This document shows, in pieces, positions 28,326 through 38,334 of a DNA stretch of 64,000 nt; position 1 is the stretch's first letter, and every line of letters begins with the position of its first letter. A program made the position numbers and the translations under genes. The notes below the pieces were generated by a model that was given only the letters and a program-made list of their open reading frames with translations, had not been told where the DNA came from and did not search any database. The DNA comes from Alcanivorax hongdengensis A-11-3 (GTDB lineage: Bacteria; Pseudomonadota; Gammaproteobacteria; Pseudomonadales; Alcanivoracaceae), in contig NZ_AMRJ01000011.1 in the NCBI RefSeq assembly GCF_000300995.1, positions 43,365 to 107,364 on the forward strand, in the 5' to 3' direction.

Positions 28326-29891
28326 ATGACTGACACGCCGGAAGTAAAGGCAAAACGCGGCGGCCTGCTGGCCTCCACCGCCGTGGTGGCGTCCATGACC
28401 ATGCTGTCGCGGGTGCTGGGCCTGGTCCGGGATGTGGTGATCGCCCGCATGCTGGGCGCCTCCGCCGGCGCCGACGCCTTTTTCGTGGCGCTCAAGATTC
28501 CCAATTTCATGCGCCGGCTGTTTGCCGAAGGGGCCTTCAACCAGGCTTTCGTGCCGGTGCTCAGTGAATATCGCAGCCAGGGCTCGCTGGCCGCCACCAA
28601 GCTGCTGGTGGACCGGGTAGCCGGGACCCTGGGCGGGGTGCTGGTGCTGGTGACGCTGCTTGGGGTGCTGGCGGCGCCGGGCTTCATCTGGCTGTTTGCT
28701 CCCGGGTTTGGTGATGATCCGCACAAGCGGGCGCTGGCGGTGGAAATGCTGCGCCTGACCTTTCCCTATCTGCTCTTTATAGCCCTGACAGCCTTTGCCG
28801 GTGGCATTCTCAATACCTGGAACCGCTTCGCGGTACCGGCCTTTACCCCGGTGCTGTTGAACCTGAGCCTGATCGGTTGCGCCCTGTTCCTGACACCGTA
28901 TTTCGCCGATGACCGCATGGCGGTGGCACTGGCCTGGGGGGTGCTGATTGCCGGGGTGGTGCAGCTGTTGTTCCAGTTGCCGTTTCTGGCCCGGCTGAAT
29001 CTGCTGCCGGTGCCGCGCATGGCCTGGCAGGACCCGGGGGTGCGCAAGATCATGCGGCTGATGGCTCCGGCCCTGTTTGGGGCGTCGGTGTACCAGCTCA
29101 ATTCCCTCATCAATACCATTCTGGCGTCGCTGCTGCAGACCGGCTCGGTGACCTGGCTCTATTACACCGACCGCCTGATCGAGCTGCCGCTGGGGATTTT
29201 TGCCGTGGCCATTGGCACGGTGATTCTGCCCAGCCTGTCGAAAAAGCACGCCGAGGCGTCCACCGAGGCTTTCTCGCGCACCCTGGACTGGGCTATCCGC
29301 CTGGTGCTTTTGATTGGTCTGCCGGCGGCGCTGGCCTTGCTGGCGCTGGCCGAGCCGCTGCTATCGACCCTGTTCCAGTACGGCGAGTTTTCCGCCTTCG
29401 ATGTGACCATGACCGCGGCCTCCCTGCGCGCCTACAGTGCCGGCTTGCTGGCGGCCATGCTGATCAAGGTGTTGGCGCCGGGTTTCTATGCGCGCCAGGA
29501 CACGCGCTCGCCGGTGCGTATCGGTATTCTCGCCATGGTCGCCAATATGGCACTGGGCGCTACGCTGGTGTGGCGCTGGCACCATGTGGGTCTGGCCGGG
29601 GCCATGGCACTTTCCGCCTGGTTGAACGCGGCGTTGCTCTACCGTGGCCTGCGCAAGAGCGGCGTCTATCAGCCGCAGCCGGGCTGGGCCATGCACTGGT
29701 TGCGCATGCTGGCTGCGGGCCTGACCATGGCCGGTGCGACCTGGTGGATCAGTCAGCAGACCCGGGTCTGGGATCAGGGGGGCGTTTGGCTGCGGGTGGG
29801 CTGGCTCGGTGCGGTGATCGCCGCTGGCCTGCTGATTTATCTGCTGGTGCTGGTGCTGTTGGGGCTGCGCATACGCCATCTGCGCCGCTGA
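28326..29891 (+). CDS. murJ: lipid II flippase MurJ
   Basis: The start is set at ATG 28326 (MTDTPEVKAKRGG), with agcaagga upstream; the frame is open to a TTG at 28302. The product is a 521-residue MOP-superfamily membrane protein with 14 predicted helices. It has the MurJ signature ASMTMLSRVLGLVRDVVIAR and RRLFAEGAFNQAFVPVLSEY, whose arginines line the lipid II cavity, and FYARQDTRSPVRI in the C-lobe. It exports lipid II for peptidoglycan synthesis. The order rpsT<->murJ-ribF-ileS-lspA is the canonical one. Confidence 0.95.
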   Translation: MTDTPEVKAKRGGLLASTAVVASMTMLSRVLGLVRDVVIARMLGASAGADAFFVALKIPNFMRRLFAEGAFNQAFVPVLSEYRSQGSLAATKLLVDRVAGTLGGVLVLVTLLGVLAAPGFIWLFAPGFGDDPHKRALAVEMLRLTFPYLLFIALTAFAGGILNTWNRFAVPAFTPVLLNLSLIGCALFLTPYFADDRMAVALAWGVLIAGVVQLLFQLPFLARLNLLPVPRMAWQDPGVRKIMRLMAPALFGASVYQLNSLINTILASLLQTGSVTWLYYTDRLIELPLGIFAVAIGTVILPSLSKKHAEASTEAFSRTLDWAIRLVLLIGLPAALALLALAEPLLSTLFQYGEFSAFDVTMTAASLRAYSAGLLAAMLIKVLAPGFYARQDTRSPVRIGILAMVANMALGATLVWRWHHVGLAGAMALSAWLNAALLYRGLRKSGVYQPQPGWAMHWLRMLAAGLTMAGATWWISQQTRVWDQGGVWLRVGWLGAVIAAGLLIYLLVLVLLGLRIRHLRR

Positions 29892-29988
29892 CCATACAAT
29901 TCGCCCGCCGGGCCTGTATAATCGCCTCCTTTGCAGGCAGGCGCCTGTGGCCGTTTGCGGGGTCACGGGCAGACATGACGGGGACCGC

Positions 29989-30942
29989 ATGCAACTGATT
30001 CGCGGCATTCACAATCTGCGCCCGGAGCACCGGGGCTGTGTGGCCACCATCGGCAACTTCGACGGGGTGCACCGGGGTCACCAGTGCATTCTCGATCAGG
30101 TGATTGCCGAGGCCCGAGCCCGTGGTCTCAAAGCCACGGTGATGCTGTTCGAGCCCCAGCCCCAGGAATTCTTTGCCCCGCAGGGGGCGCCGGCGCGCCT
30201 GATGAGCCTGCGTGACAAGCTGATCGCCCTGCGCGAGGCCGGTGTCGATCAGGTGCTGTGCGCCCGGTTTGACGACCGTTTCCGCTCCCTGTCCGCCGAG
30301 GCATTTGTTCGCCAGCTGCTGGTGGATGGCCTGGGGGTGGAGTATCTGGTGGTGGGCGATGATTTCCGCTTCGGCTGTGGCCGTGACGGCGATTTTGCCT
30401 ACCTGCAGCAGGCCGGTGCCGAGCACGGTTTTGCCGTGACCGATACGCCCACCTGTGAGGTGGCCGGAGAGCGGGTGTCCAGTACCCGGGTACGCTCGGC
30501 CCTGAGCGAAGGCGATTTCGCGCTGGCCGACACCCTGCTGGGCCGTCCTTTTACCATCAGTGGCCGGGTGCGCCACGGTGACAAGATCGGCCGCACGCTG
30601 GAGCTGCCGACCGTGAACCTGGCGCTCAAACGATTGCGCTCGCCGTTGCAGGGCGTGTTTGCGGTAACGGTGAGTGGCGCGGGGCTGGAGGGTCAGCCCG
30701 GAGCGGCCAACATGGGCACCCGGCCCACGGTCAACGGCACGGAAAACCGCCTGGAAGTGCATCTGCTGGACTACCGCGATGCCGGTGAGGGCAAGGACAG
30801 CCTGTACGGGAAACATCTGACAGTTGCCTTCCGCCATTATGTGCGGGCAGAAGAGAAATTTGCCGATCTGGATCAGCTGAAAACCGCCATCTGGCAGGAC
30901 GTGGATGCGGTCCGGACTTACTTTGAAAAGACGGGATTATGA
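29989..30942 (+). CDS. ribF: bifunctional riboflavin kinase/FMN adenylyltransferase
   Basis: The start is at ATG 29989 ([11 protein letters not shown]), giving 317 residues, the usual RibF length. The N-terminal FAD synthetase domain has [14 protein letters not shown] (HxGH-like nucleotidyl transferase motif) and [13 protein letters not shown]. The C-terminal riboflavin kinase domain has [11 protein letters not shown] and GVFAVTV. It makes FMN and FAD from riboflavin. It overlaps ileS by 4 bp. Confidence 0.95.
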   Translation: MQLIRGIHNLRPEHRGCVATIGNFDGVHRGHQCILDQVIAEARARGLKATVMLFEPQPQEFFAPQGAPARLMSLRDKLIALREAGVDQVLCARFDDRFRSLSAEAFVRQLLVDGLGVEYLVVGDDFRFGCGRDGDFAYLQQAGAEHGFAVTDTPTCEVAGERVSSTRVRSALSEGDFALADTLLGRPFTISGRVRHGDKIGRTLELPTVNLALKRLRSPLQGVFAVTVSGAGLEGQPGAANMGTRPTVNGTENRLEVHLLDYRDAGEGKDSLYGKHLTVAFRHYVRAEEKFADLDQLKTAIWQDVDAVRTYFEKTGL

Positions 30943-33752
30943 CGGACTACAAGGCTACGCTTAATCTTCCCCATACCGACTTCCCCATGAAGGCCGGTCT
31001 GTCCCAGCGTGAACCGGCGCGGCTGAAGGAATGGCAGGGCAAGCAGCTCTACCAGAAAATCCGTGAGACCTTTGCCGGCCGTCCCAAATTCATTCTTCAC
31101 GATGGCCCTCCCTACGCCAACGGCAATATTCATATCGGCCATGCGGTGAACAAGATCCTCAAGGACATGATCGTCAAGTCGCGCACCCTGGCGGGCTTTG
31201 ATGCCCCCTATGTGCCGGGTTGGGACTGCCATGGCCTGCCCATCGAGCTGATGGTGGAAAAGAAGGTCGGCAAGGCCGGCCACAAGGTGGATGCCCGCAC
31301 CTTCCGGCAGAAGTGCCGTGAATATGCTGCCAAACAGGTGGATGGCCAGCGCAATGATTTTATCCGCCTGGGCGTGTTCGGTGACTGGGACAATCCCTAC
31401 CTGACCATGGATTACGCCTTCGAGGCCAACATTATCCGTGGCCTGGGCAAGATCGTCGAAAACGGCCACCTGCAGCAGGGCTTCAAGCCGGTGCACTGGT
31501 GCCTGGACTGTGCCTCGGCGCTGGCCGAAGCGGAGGTGGAGTACTACGACAAGGTGTCCTTCGCCATCGATGTGGCCTTCCCGGTGGTGGACGTGGCGGA
31601 CTTCGCCGCGCGCAGTGGTATCGAGGCCAAGGCGCCCAGCCTGGTGATCTGGACCACCACGCCCTGGACCCTGCCGGCCAACCGCGCCGTGTCCGTGCAC
31701 CCGGAGCTGGACTATGTGCTGCTCACCGGCGAGCTGGACGGCCAGAGCCGAGAGCTGCTGGTGGCCGAAGCGCTGGCCGATGATCTGGTGGAAAAGTGGG
31801 GGCTGGAAAATGTCTCCCAGTCCGCCACGGTGAAAGGGGCCAAGCTGGAAATGCTGTCGCTGCAGCACCCGTTCCTGGATTTTACCGTGCCGGTGATTCT
31901 GGGTGAGCACGTCACCACCGACGCCGGTACCGGCCTGGTACATACCGCCCCCGGTCATGGTGCCGACGACTTTGTGGTCGGCCAGCAATACGATCTGGAC
32001 CCGGTCAGCCCGGTGCTGGATAACGGCAAGTTCCGTGACGACCTGGCAGTGGTCGGCGGCCTGCATGTGGCCAAGGCCAATGAGCCGGTGATCGAAGCGC
32101 TGAAGGAAAACGGCGCCCTGGTGAAGCTGGCCAAGCTGGAGCACAGCTACCCGCATTGCTGGCGCCACAAGACGCCGCTGATCTTCCGCGCCACCGCCCA
32201 GTGGTTCGTGTCCATGGACAAGAACGGCTTGCTCAAGCGGGCCCGGCAGGAGGTGGACCAGGTGCAGTGGCTGCCGGAGTGGGGCAAGGCCCGGATTGAG
32301 GGCATGCTCACCGATCGCCCGGACTGGTGTATCTCCCGCCAGCGGACCTGGGGCGTGCCCATTGCCTTGTTCGTCAACAAGGCCACCGGTGAGTTGCACC
32401 CGGATACCCCGGCGCTGATCGAGCAGGTGGCCGAGCGGGTCGAGAAAGATGGCATCGATGCCTGGTTCGACCTGGAGCCAGCAGAGCTGCTCGGTGACCA
32501 GGCGGATCAGTATAGCAAGGTCACCGACACCCTGGACGTGTGGTTCGATTCCGGTGTTACCCATTACTGTGTGCTGGACCAGCGCCCGCAGCTGCATACC
32601 CCGGCGGACCTGTACCTGGAAGGCTCCGACCAGCACCGTGGCTGGTTCCAGTCCTCGCTGCTGACCAGCCTGGCGATTCGCGATGCGGCGCCTTATGAAA
32701 CGGTGTTGACCCACGGGTTCACCGTGGACGAGCAGGGTCGCAAGATGTCCAAGTCCATCGGCAACGTGATCGCGCCCCAGGAGGTCTGGAACGACCTGGG
32801 CGCCGACATCCTGCGCCTGTGGGTGGCCGCCACCGACTACCGTGGCGAGATGTCCGTGTCCAAGGACATTCTCAAGCAGATGGGCGACAGCTATCGTCGC
32901 ATCCGCAACACCAGCCGTTTCCTGCTCTCCAACCTGAGCGGCTTCGACCCGGCGGCGGATGTGTTGCAACCGCAGCAAATGCTGGCACTGGATCGCTACA
33001 TCGTCGATCGCGCTCTGCAGTTGCAGGATGAGATCAAGGCCCTCTACGACGGCTACCACTTCCATCAGGTCTACCAGAAGTTGCACAACTTCTGTGCCCT
33101 GGATCTGGGTGGCTTCTACCTGGATATCATCAAGGACCGCCAGTACACCACCCAGGCGGATTCGGTGGCCCGGCGCTCCTGCCAGACCGCGCTCTACCAT
33201 ATCGCCCAGGCGCTGGTGCGCTGGATGGCGCCGGTGCTCAGCTTCACCGCCGAGGAAATCTACGAGAACCTGCCCGGCGAGCGGCTCGATTCGGTGTTCC
33301 TGGCCGAGTGGTACGACGGTCTGTTTGCCTTGGCCGATGACGCGGACATGGGCCGGGCCTTCTGGGACAAGGTGCAGGATGCCAAGCAGGCGGTGAACAA
33401 GGCCATCGAAGGGGCCCGCCGCGACAAGCTGATCAAGGGCGGGCTCAGTGCCGAGGTGGTGCTGTTTGTGGATGACGCCCAGCAGGCCCTGCTGGGTCAG
33501 CTGGGTGACGAGCTGCGCTTTGTCACCATTACTTCCGCCGCCACGCTCAAGCCTCTGGCCGAGGCGCCGGCAGACCTGGAAGACACCGCCGTAACGGGCC
33601 TCAAGGTGCAGGTGCTGGCCAGTGAATACAGCAAGTGCGCGCGCTGCTGGCACCACCAGCCGGATGTGGGCAGCCATGCCGAGCACCCGGAACTGTGTGG
33701 TCGCTGCGTGACCAATGTGGAAGGTGACGGTGAGGAGCGCCATTATGCCTGA
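30939..33752 (+). CDS. ileS: isoleucyl-tRNA synthetase
   Basis: A 937-residue class I synthetase of the bacterial type. The HIGH motif is in [18 protein letters not shown] (near residue 65), the CP1 editing domain follows with [13 protein letters not shown], and the KMSKS motif is in [13 protein letters not shown]. The C-terminal zinc-binding region has CARCWHH and CGRCV. It overlaps ribF by 4 bp upstream and lspA by 8 bp downstream, forming the conserved ribF-ileS-lspA-fkpB-ispH block. Confidence 0.97.
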   Translation: MTDYKATLNLPHTDFPMKAGLSQREPARLKEWQGKQLYQKIRETFAGRPKFILHDGPPYANGNIHIGHAVNKILKDMIVKSRTLAGFDAPYVPGWDCHGLPIELMVEKKVGKAGHKVDARTFRQKCREYAAKQVDGQRNDFIRLGVFGDWDNPYLTMDYAFEANIIRGLGKIVENGHLQQGFKPVHWCLDCASALAEAEVEYYDKVSFAIDVAFPVVDVADFAARSGIEAKAPSLVIWTTTPWTLPANRAVSVHPELDYVLLTGELDGQSRELLVAEALADDLVEKWGLENVSQSATVKGAKLEMLSLQHPFLDFTVPVILGEHVTTDAGTGLVHTAPGHGADDFVVGQQYDLDPVSPVLDNGKFRDDLAVVGGLHVAKANEPVIEALKENGALVKLAKLEHSYPHCWRHKTPLIFRATAQWFVSMDKNGLLKRARQEVDQVQWLPEWGKARIEGMLTDRPDWCISRQRTWGVPIALFVNKATGELHPDTPALIEQVAERVEKDGIDAWFDLEPAELLGDQADQYSKVTDTLDVWFDSGVTHYCVLDQRPQLHTPADLYLEGSDQHRGWFQSSLLTSLAIRDAAPYETVLTHGFTVDEQGRKMSKSIGNVIAPQEVWNDLGADILRLWVAATDYRGEMSVSKDILKQMGDSYRRIRNTSRFLLSNLSGFDPAADVLQPQQMLALDRYIVDRALQLQDEIKALYDGYHFHQVYQKLHNFCALDLGGFYLDIIKDRQYTTQADSVARRSCQTALYHIAQALVRWMAPVLSFTAEEIYENLPGERLDSVFLAEWYDGLFALADDADMGRAFWDKVQDAKQAVNKAIEGARRDKLIKGGLSAEVVLFVDDAQQALLGQLGDELRFVTITSAATLKPLAEAPADLEDTAVTGLKVQVLASEYSKCARCWHHQPDVGSHAEHPELCGRCVTNVEGDGEERHYA

Positions 33753-34251
33753 TGCGATGCGCCGGTTTGGCCAGTTGCGCTGGCTGTGGCTGACGGTGGT
33801 GGTGATCGTTATTGATCAACTGACCAAGGCGGCCATCGTGGAGCGCTTTGCGCTTTACGAGCGGCTGGAGGTCTTGCCGTTCTTCAATCTCACACTGGCC
33901 TATAACAGTGGCGCGGCGTTCAGCTTTCTGGCCGATGCAGGGGGCTGGCAGCGCTGGTTCTTTACCGCCATCGCGGTGCTGGCGTCACTGATGATTCTGG
34001 TCTGGCTGTCTCGTCTGGAGCGCAGGGACCGCATGCAGGGCGCCGCACTGGCGCTGATTCTGGGGGGCGCGCTGGGGAATTTCTACGATCGCCTGGTGCT
34101 GGGGCATGTGGTGGACTTCCTGGATTTCTACTGGGGCAACAGCCACTTCCCGGCCTTCAATGTGGCCGATTCCGCCATCACCGTCGGCGCCGCCCTGATC
34201 CTGCTGGACATGCTGCTGGGCGGCCGCAAGGAGTCAACGGACCATGAGTGA
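33745..34251 (+). CDS. lspA: prolipoprotein signal peptidase II
   Basis: The start is at ATG 33745 ([13 protein letters not shown]), with gtgagg upstream; 168 residues. It is a four-helix inner-membrane aspartyl protease that cleaves lipoprotein signal peptides. The catalytic aspartates lie in [10 protein letters not shown] and [11 protein letters not shown], and the conserved N-terminal stretch is VIDQLTKA with [17 protein letters not shown]. It overlaps ileS and fkpB by 8 bp each. Confidence 0.95.
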   Translation: MPDAMRRFGQLRWLWLTVVVIVIDQLTKAAIVERFALYERLEVLPFFNLTLAYNSGAAFSFLADAGGWQRWFFTAIAVLASLMILVWLSRLERRDRMQGAALALILGGALGNFYDRLVLGHVVDFLDFYWGNSHFPAFNVADSAITVGAALILLDMLLGGRKESTDHE

Positions 34252-34714
34252 AATCTTACGCGCCGGCCCGCAGATGCAGGTCACCCTGCATTTTGCGGTA
34301 CGGCTGATGGACGGCACCGAAATGGATTCCACCTTCGGGGGGGAACCAGCCAGCTTCGTGTGGGGGGATGAATCCCTGCTGCCCGGTTTCGAGAGTGCCA
34401 TTCGCGGGCTCAAGGCCGGTGACAAGCGCAGTGTCTTCATCGACGCGAAAAAGGGCTTCGGCGAGTACAACGAACAGAATGTACAGCATTTCACCCGCGA
34501 TACCTTCGCCCAGCATGACGAATTGAACCCGGGTATGGTGCTCAGTTTCGCCGATGCCGCCGGCGCCGAGCTGCCCGGTGTCATCGCCAAGGTGGATGAC
34601 GAATGGGTGACGGTGGATTTCAATCACCCCCTGGCCGGCCGCGATCTGACCTTTGAAGTGGAAATCGTTCAGGTAGAGCGCCATGCCCCTGAACAGCCCG
34701 TCACGTTGAATTAG
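34244..34714 (+). CDS. fkpB: FKBP-type peptidyl-prolyl isomerase, SlpA type
   Basis: A 156-residue SlyD/SlpA-like FKBP isomerase with an IF insertion domain: [52 protein letters not shown], and the closing [19 protein letters not shown]. There is no His-rich SlyD tail. It acts in cytosolic protein folding. It overlaps lspA by 8 bp and precedes ispH as in E. coli, but is parted from it here by an A+T-rich inverted repeat. Confidence 0.94.
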   Translation: MSEILRAGPQMQVTLHFAVRLMDGTEMDSTFGGEPASFVWGDESLLPGFESAIRGLKAGDKRSVFIDAKKGFGEYNEQNVQHFTRDTFAQHDELNPGMVLSFADAAGAELPGVIAKVDDEWVTVDFNHPLAGRDLTFEVEIVQVERHAPEQPVTLN

Positions 34715-34717
34715 TGA

Positions 34718-34799
34718 ATAATGAATAGTTAATAACGAGAGAGTACAGTGGAGTAGGCTGCCTGAAGGGTAGTGCTATGAATTATTAACTATGAATTAT
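34718..34799. repeat. A+T-rich inverted repeat before ispH
   Basis: The arms ataatgaatagttaataa (34718-34735) and ttattaactatgaattat (34782-34799) are inverted copies matching at 16 of 18 positions, around a 46-bp GC-normal centre. The motif aattatta recurs after the right arm, ending only about 7 bp before the ispH ATG. The composition contrasts sharply with both neighbours. Confidence 0.6.
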
Positions 34800-34809
34800 T
34801 AATTGCCTT

Positions 34810-35745
34810 ATGGAAATTCGTCTCGCCAATCCCCGTGGTTTCTGTGCCGGGGTGGACCGTGCCATCGAAATCGTCAACCGGGCCCTGGAAGTGTTCGAGC
34901 CGCCGGTCTATGTGCGCCACGAAGTGGTGCATAACCGCTATGTGGTGGACGACCTGCGCCAGCGCGGCGCCGTGTTTGTGGAAGAACTCCATGAAGTGCC
35001 CGACGATGCCATTGTCATCTTCAGTGCCCACGGCGTTTCCAGGGCCGTGCAGCAGGAGGCCGAGCAGCGCCAGCTGAAAGTATTCGATGCCACCTGCCCG
35101 CTGGTCACCAAGGTGCATATGGAGGTGATCCGCTACGCCCGCGAGGGCCGCGAGAGCATCCTCATCGGCCATGCCGGCCACCCGGAAGTGGAAGGCACCA
35201 TGGGCCAGTACGACAAATCCCAGGGTGGCGATATTTACCTGGTGGAAGACGAGGAGGATGTGGCGCGCCTGCAGGTCCGTGATCCGCAGCGTCTCGCCTT
35301 TGTCACCCAGACCACTCTCAGCGTGGACGATACCGCCCGGGTGATTGATGCTCTGCGGGCCCGGTTCCCGTCCATTCTGGGGCCCAAGCGTGAGGATATC
35401 TGCTACGCCACCACCAACCGCCAGGATGCCGTGCGCCAGCTGGCGCTGGAGTGTGGCCTGGTATTGGTGGTGGGTTCGGTGAACAGCTCCAATTCCAACC
35501 GTCTGCGCGAGCTGGCCGAGCGCTGTGGTGCCGAGGCCCATTTGCTGGATGAACCATCCCAGATCGATCCGGCATGGCTGGAAGGGAAAAGTGCCGTAGG
35601 CGTCACCGCCGGCGCCAGTGCCCCAGAGGATCTGGTTCAGCAGGTCATCGCCCGCCTCAAATCCCTGGGCGGCGAAGACGCCCGGGAGATCCCCGGCCGA
35701 GAAGAAAATATCCGCTTTTCCATGCCCAAGGCGTTACGACCGTAA
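34810..35745 (+). CDS. ispH: 4-hydroxy-3-methylbut-2-enyl diphosphate reductase
   Basis: A 311-residue 4Fe-4S enzyme of the MEP pathway that converts HMBPP to IPP and DMAPP. The cluster ligands are Cys12 (PRGFCAGV), Cys96 (DATCPLVTK) and Cys198 ([11 protein letters not shown]). Active-site HEVVHN, SAHGV and [11 protein letters not shown] are present. No Shine-Dalgarno sequence is visible, because the A+T-rich repeat runs almost up to the ATG. The N-terminus [15 protein letters not shown] confirms the start. Confidence 0.96.
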   Translation: MEIRLANPRGFCAGVDRAIEIVNRALEVFEPPVYVRHEVVHNRYVVDDLRQRGAVFVEELHEVPDDAIVIFSAHGVSRAVQQEAEQRQLKVFDATCPLVTKVHMEVIRYAREGRESILIGHAGHPEVEGTMGQYDKSQGGDIYLVEDEEDVARLQVRDPQRLAFVTQTTLSVDDTARVIDALRARFPSILGPKREDICYATTNRQDAVRQLALECGLVLVVGSVNSSNSNRLRELAERCGAEAHLLDEPSQIDPAWLEGKSAVGVTAGASAPEDLVQQVIARLKSLGGEDAREIPGREENIRFSMPKALRP

Positions 35746-36025
35746 CGCCCGTTCGCCTACAGCTACCGTTGATCCCCCGGGCGCTCGCATCCGTGAGCGT
35801 CACGGCTGTTCTCGTCCCGTCGTCGTACCGTTTGATTGGCTTTTACTACTACTAAAGTGTGAGCCCATTCACAGCATAAAGTACCAAAAAGCTAGGTTTT
35901 TCAGTGATTTATGCCGCTCATGACCGGCGAATGGCCACTTGTCTCAAGTCGATTGCTGGTAAACAGCCAGTTGCTAAAGTGGGCTCGGGTACTTTGCTTT
36001 TCGACGCTGAAGGCTGTTTCTGACA

Positions 36026-36517
36026 ATGGACATGAGAGAAATAAAAACGGGGATCAAACAGGTCGGGTTCACCCTGATCGAGCTGATGATCACCCTGCTG
36101 ATAGCTGGGGTGATCTTGTCTTTTGCGATACCCGCATTCGATAACGTGACGGCCAATAATGCGTTGCGCTCCACCGCTGCGGATCTTATTACGGCGCTGA
36201 ATACCGCCCGGGTGCAATCGGTGAGCCTGCGTGACACGGTGCAGGTGCAGCCTCAATCGGGCACAGACTGGGGCTCAGGCTGGAAGCTCAGCTATTCCAA
36301 TGCCGGGTCACCGGAACAGGAGAAGTCCTTTACCCCGCGTGGCGGTGTCAGTGTTACCCAGACGGAAGGCAGTGCAGGGCCGCAGTTTTATGCCAATGGC
36401 TTTGTGTCGGAAGCGGTTACCTGGACCATCTGCGATGGTCGTTCGGGTGAAACCGGCCGCAAGATCCATGTTTCTCCGGTAGGCCGAGTGAGCAACACGG
36501 AAGAGGTTTGCAGCTGA
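36026..36517 (+). CDS. type IV pilus minor pilin, FimT/FimU (GspH) family
   Basis: A 163-residue prepilin. The leader MDMREIKTGIKQVG ends at the prepilin peptidase site G|FTLIELMITLLIAG, with Glu5 present, followed by the GspH/FimT domain and a Cys pair near the C-terminus (TICDGR, EEVCS). It could start at the second Met (36032). It is first of a run of overlapping pilin genes, so it corresponds in position to fimU of Pseudomonas; FimU is a priming minor pilin. The 280 bp before it (35746-36025) hold no other gene, and I saw no convincing promoter there. Confidence 0.87.
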   Translation: MDMREIKTGIKQVGFTLIELMITLLIAGVILSFAIPAFDNVTANNALRSTAADLITALNTARVQSVSLRDTVQVQPQSGTDWGSGWKLSYSNAGSPEQEKSFTPRGGVSVTQTEGSAGPQFYANGFVSEAVTWTICDGRSGETGRKIHVSPVGRVSNTEEVCS

Positions 36518-37038
36518 TGAAACGATATGGGGTATTGAACAAACAGGCCGGGCTGGGCATGACCGAAATTCTGGTGGCGCTATTGGTGCTGGCCATTGGC
36601 GTGCTGGGTTATGCAGGGCTGCAGCTGTCGGCACTGAAGAAGTCTGAAGATGCCAACAATCGTTCAGAAGCGACTCTGATTGCGCAGGATGCTCTGGAGC
36701 GAATTCAGGCCAATGATGGCTCGCTAGCCACCTATACCAGCGCGACCTGGCCAACATCCACGATCGTGCCGGGAGCGGATGCGCCACCGGCAGATTGTGT
36801 GGGCGCGGCCAAGTCCTGTAGCGGCGCAGACATGGCAAGTTGGGATATCAAACAGCTGGCATGGAGCGCCGGCAATCAACTTCCCAATGGCATGGTGGAT
36901 ATTCGTGACTGCAATGGTAGTTCCATGGTGTGCGTGATTGTTAGTTGGGGCGAACAGAAGCCGGAGGATTGTCTGACCAGTGATGGGGTCAGTACCGCCG
37001 AAGACTCCAATTGTGTAGTGATGGAGGTGTCACGATGA
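36517..37038 (+). CDS. pilV: type IV pilus minor pilin PilV
   Basis: The start is at ATG 36517, overlapping the fimU-like stop codon by 1 base; 173 residues. The prepilin site is in KQAGLG|MTEILVALLVLAIGVLG, with Glu5-equivalent present, and the GVLGYAGLQLSALK helix is typical of PilV. Two cysteine pairs occur in the C-terminal globular part (CVGAAKSC, CNGSSMVC). It is part of the minor pilin complex that primes pilus assembly with PilY1 at the tip. Confidence 0.88.
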   Translation: MKRYGVLNKQAGLGMTEILVALLVLAIGVLGYAGLQLSALKKSEDANNRSEATLIAQDALERIQANDGSLATYTSATWPTSTIVPGADAPPADCVGAAKSCSGADMASWDIKQLAWSAGNQLPNGMVDIRDCNGSSMVCVIVSWGEQKPEDCLTSDGVSTAEDSNCVVMEVSR

Positions 37039-37787
37039 AGGCCTCCCAAACGGGGTTTAGCCTGGTTGAATTGATGGTGGCTTTGGTGCTGGGCCTGATG
37101 GTCACGGCGGTGGCCATTCAGTTATTCAGCACCAATCAGCAGACCTTTGCCATACAACAGACCGAGTCTCAGCTGCAGCAGGATAGTCAACTAGTAACGC
37201 GGTTTATGGTTCGTGATCTCCGGCGGGCCGGGCTGGTACTGGATGGTGTCGCCGCCAGCGAAGATATGGGTATCAAGTTCAGCACCGGTTCGGCTGGGTT
37301 TGCAGGCTCAGCGGACGCAGATAGTGGCGATAATGACCGGTTGACCCTGGCATTCAACGGCAGAACCGATTGTGCCGGTAGCGTTAGTACCCAGACTAAC
37401 GGTGAAGAAATTACTAACACGTATTTCATCAAGGATAACGGTAGCGGCGATGCCCTTTACTGCAAGGGCAGCGTGGATGATGAAACCGTCGAGCTGGTGG
37501 AAGGTGTGGAAAGTTTCCAGGTGGAATACGGTATCGATGATGGTGTTAACCAGACATTGCAAGTCAGCAAGTATGTGACAGCGACCAATGTCGGAGCCAA
37601 TGATGCTGTGGTTGCGGTGAGAGTGGGTTTGTTATTGCACCGCGCCAATAACAGCCTTCCAGTCAGTGACGGCAGTCGCAAGTTTTATGTGCTGGATAAG
37701 ACTGTCACCGAGCCCGCTGACCGGGCCATGCGACGTCTAGTAATGACCACAATCAAGTTGCGCAACGTGAACTGGGATGACATATGA
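37035..37787 (+). CDS. pilW: type IV pilus minor pilin PilW
   Basis: The start at ATG 37035 overlaps pilV by 4 bp and has ggaggtg upstream; 250 residues. The prepilin leader is short (MKASQTG|FSLVELMVALVLGL) with Glu5. A large C-terminal globular domain follows with QQDSQLVTRFMVRDLRRAGL, the usual PilW helix, and two cysteines (TDCAGS, YCKGS). It belongs to the tip priming complex. Confidence 0.89.
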   Translation: MKASQTGFSLVELMVALVLGLMVTAVAIQLFSTNQQTFAIQQTESQLQQDSQLVTRFMVRDLRRAGLVLDGVAASEDMGIKFSTGSAGFAGSADADSGDNDRLTLAFNGRTDCAGSVSTQTNGEEITNTYFIKDNGSGDALYCKGSVDDETVELVEGVESFQVEYGIDDGVNQTLQVSKYVTATNVGANDAVVAVRVGLLLHRANNSLPVSDGSRKFYVLDKTVTEPADRAMRRLVMTTIKLRNVNWDDI

Positions 37788-38320
37788 AAACGAGACGAAT
37801 TAACACGCGCTCCCAGAGAGGGGTGGCTTTGCTCATTGCCCTGCTGATTCTGGTGGTGGTGTCTCTGCTGGGCATCTCGGCCATGAAGACCAGCCTGTTT
37901 GCCTCCAAGGTAGCAACTGGTACCCAGGCTGATGCCATGGTTTTTGAAGGAGCGGAAACCGCGATTTCCGAAGCCTACAAAGAATTTGATGAAATGAATT
38001 CCACGCAACTTTCCAACTTTATGGATGGCGGCAATATGATCCGTTGTGTAGAGAAAGGTGCGCCAAGAAAGACCGGCTTGTGTGCCGGTGCGGACTACTC
38101 GGATGCCAGAGGTCTCATCAAGGTCTCATCGGATTCTTCAGTAAAAGGTTATCAGTTGATATCCGGTGCTCAAGTGAGTGCTACCAGTAATGGTGGCACC
38201 TTTGTTGATTATCAGCTGGAAATTCAGGGCACGGCAGAGATGCCGAGCTTTAGCATGGGTGATACCCATGTTCAGGATCTTCTAAAACGTGGCATCAAGC
38301 CAAACTCGGAAATCGATTGA
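37784..38320 (+). CDS. pilX: type IV pilus minor pilin PilX
   Basis: A 178-residue protein overlapping pilW by 4 bp. The leader MKTRRINTRSQRG is followed by VALLIALLILVVVSLLGISAMKTS. Position 5 is not Glu, as is normal for PilX and GspK-type pseudopilins that sit at the tip. The C-terminal part is short with one cysteine pair (IRCVEK, GLCAGA). Confidence 0.87.
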   Translation: MKTRRINTRSQRGVALLIALLILVVVSLLGISAMKTSLFASKVATGTQADAMVFEGAETAISEAYKEFDEMNSTQLSNFMDGGNMIRCVEKGAPRKTGLCAGADYSDARGLIKVSSDSSVKGYQLISGAQVSATSNGGTFVDYQLEIQGTAEMPSFSMGDTHVQDLLKRGIKPNSEID

Positions 38321-38334
38321 TGGGGGGTAAGAAA

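Noticed and set aside
30918..33743. 941-residue minus-strand open frame opposite ileS
   Set aside because: It is the mirror of a highly conserved synthetase and has no motif of its own.
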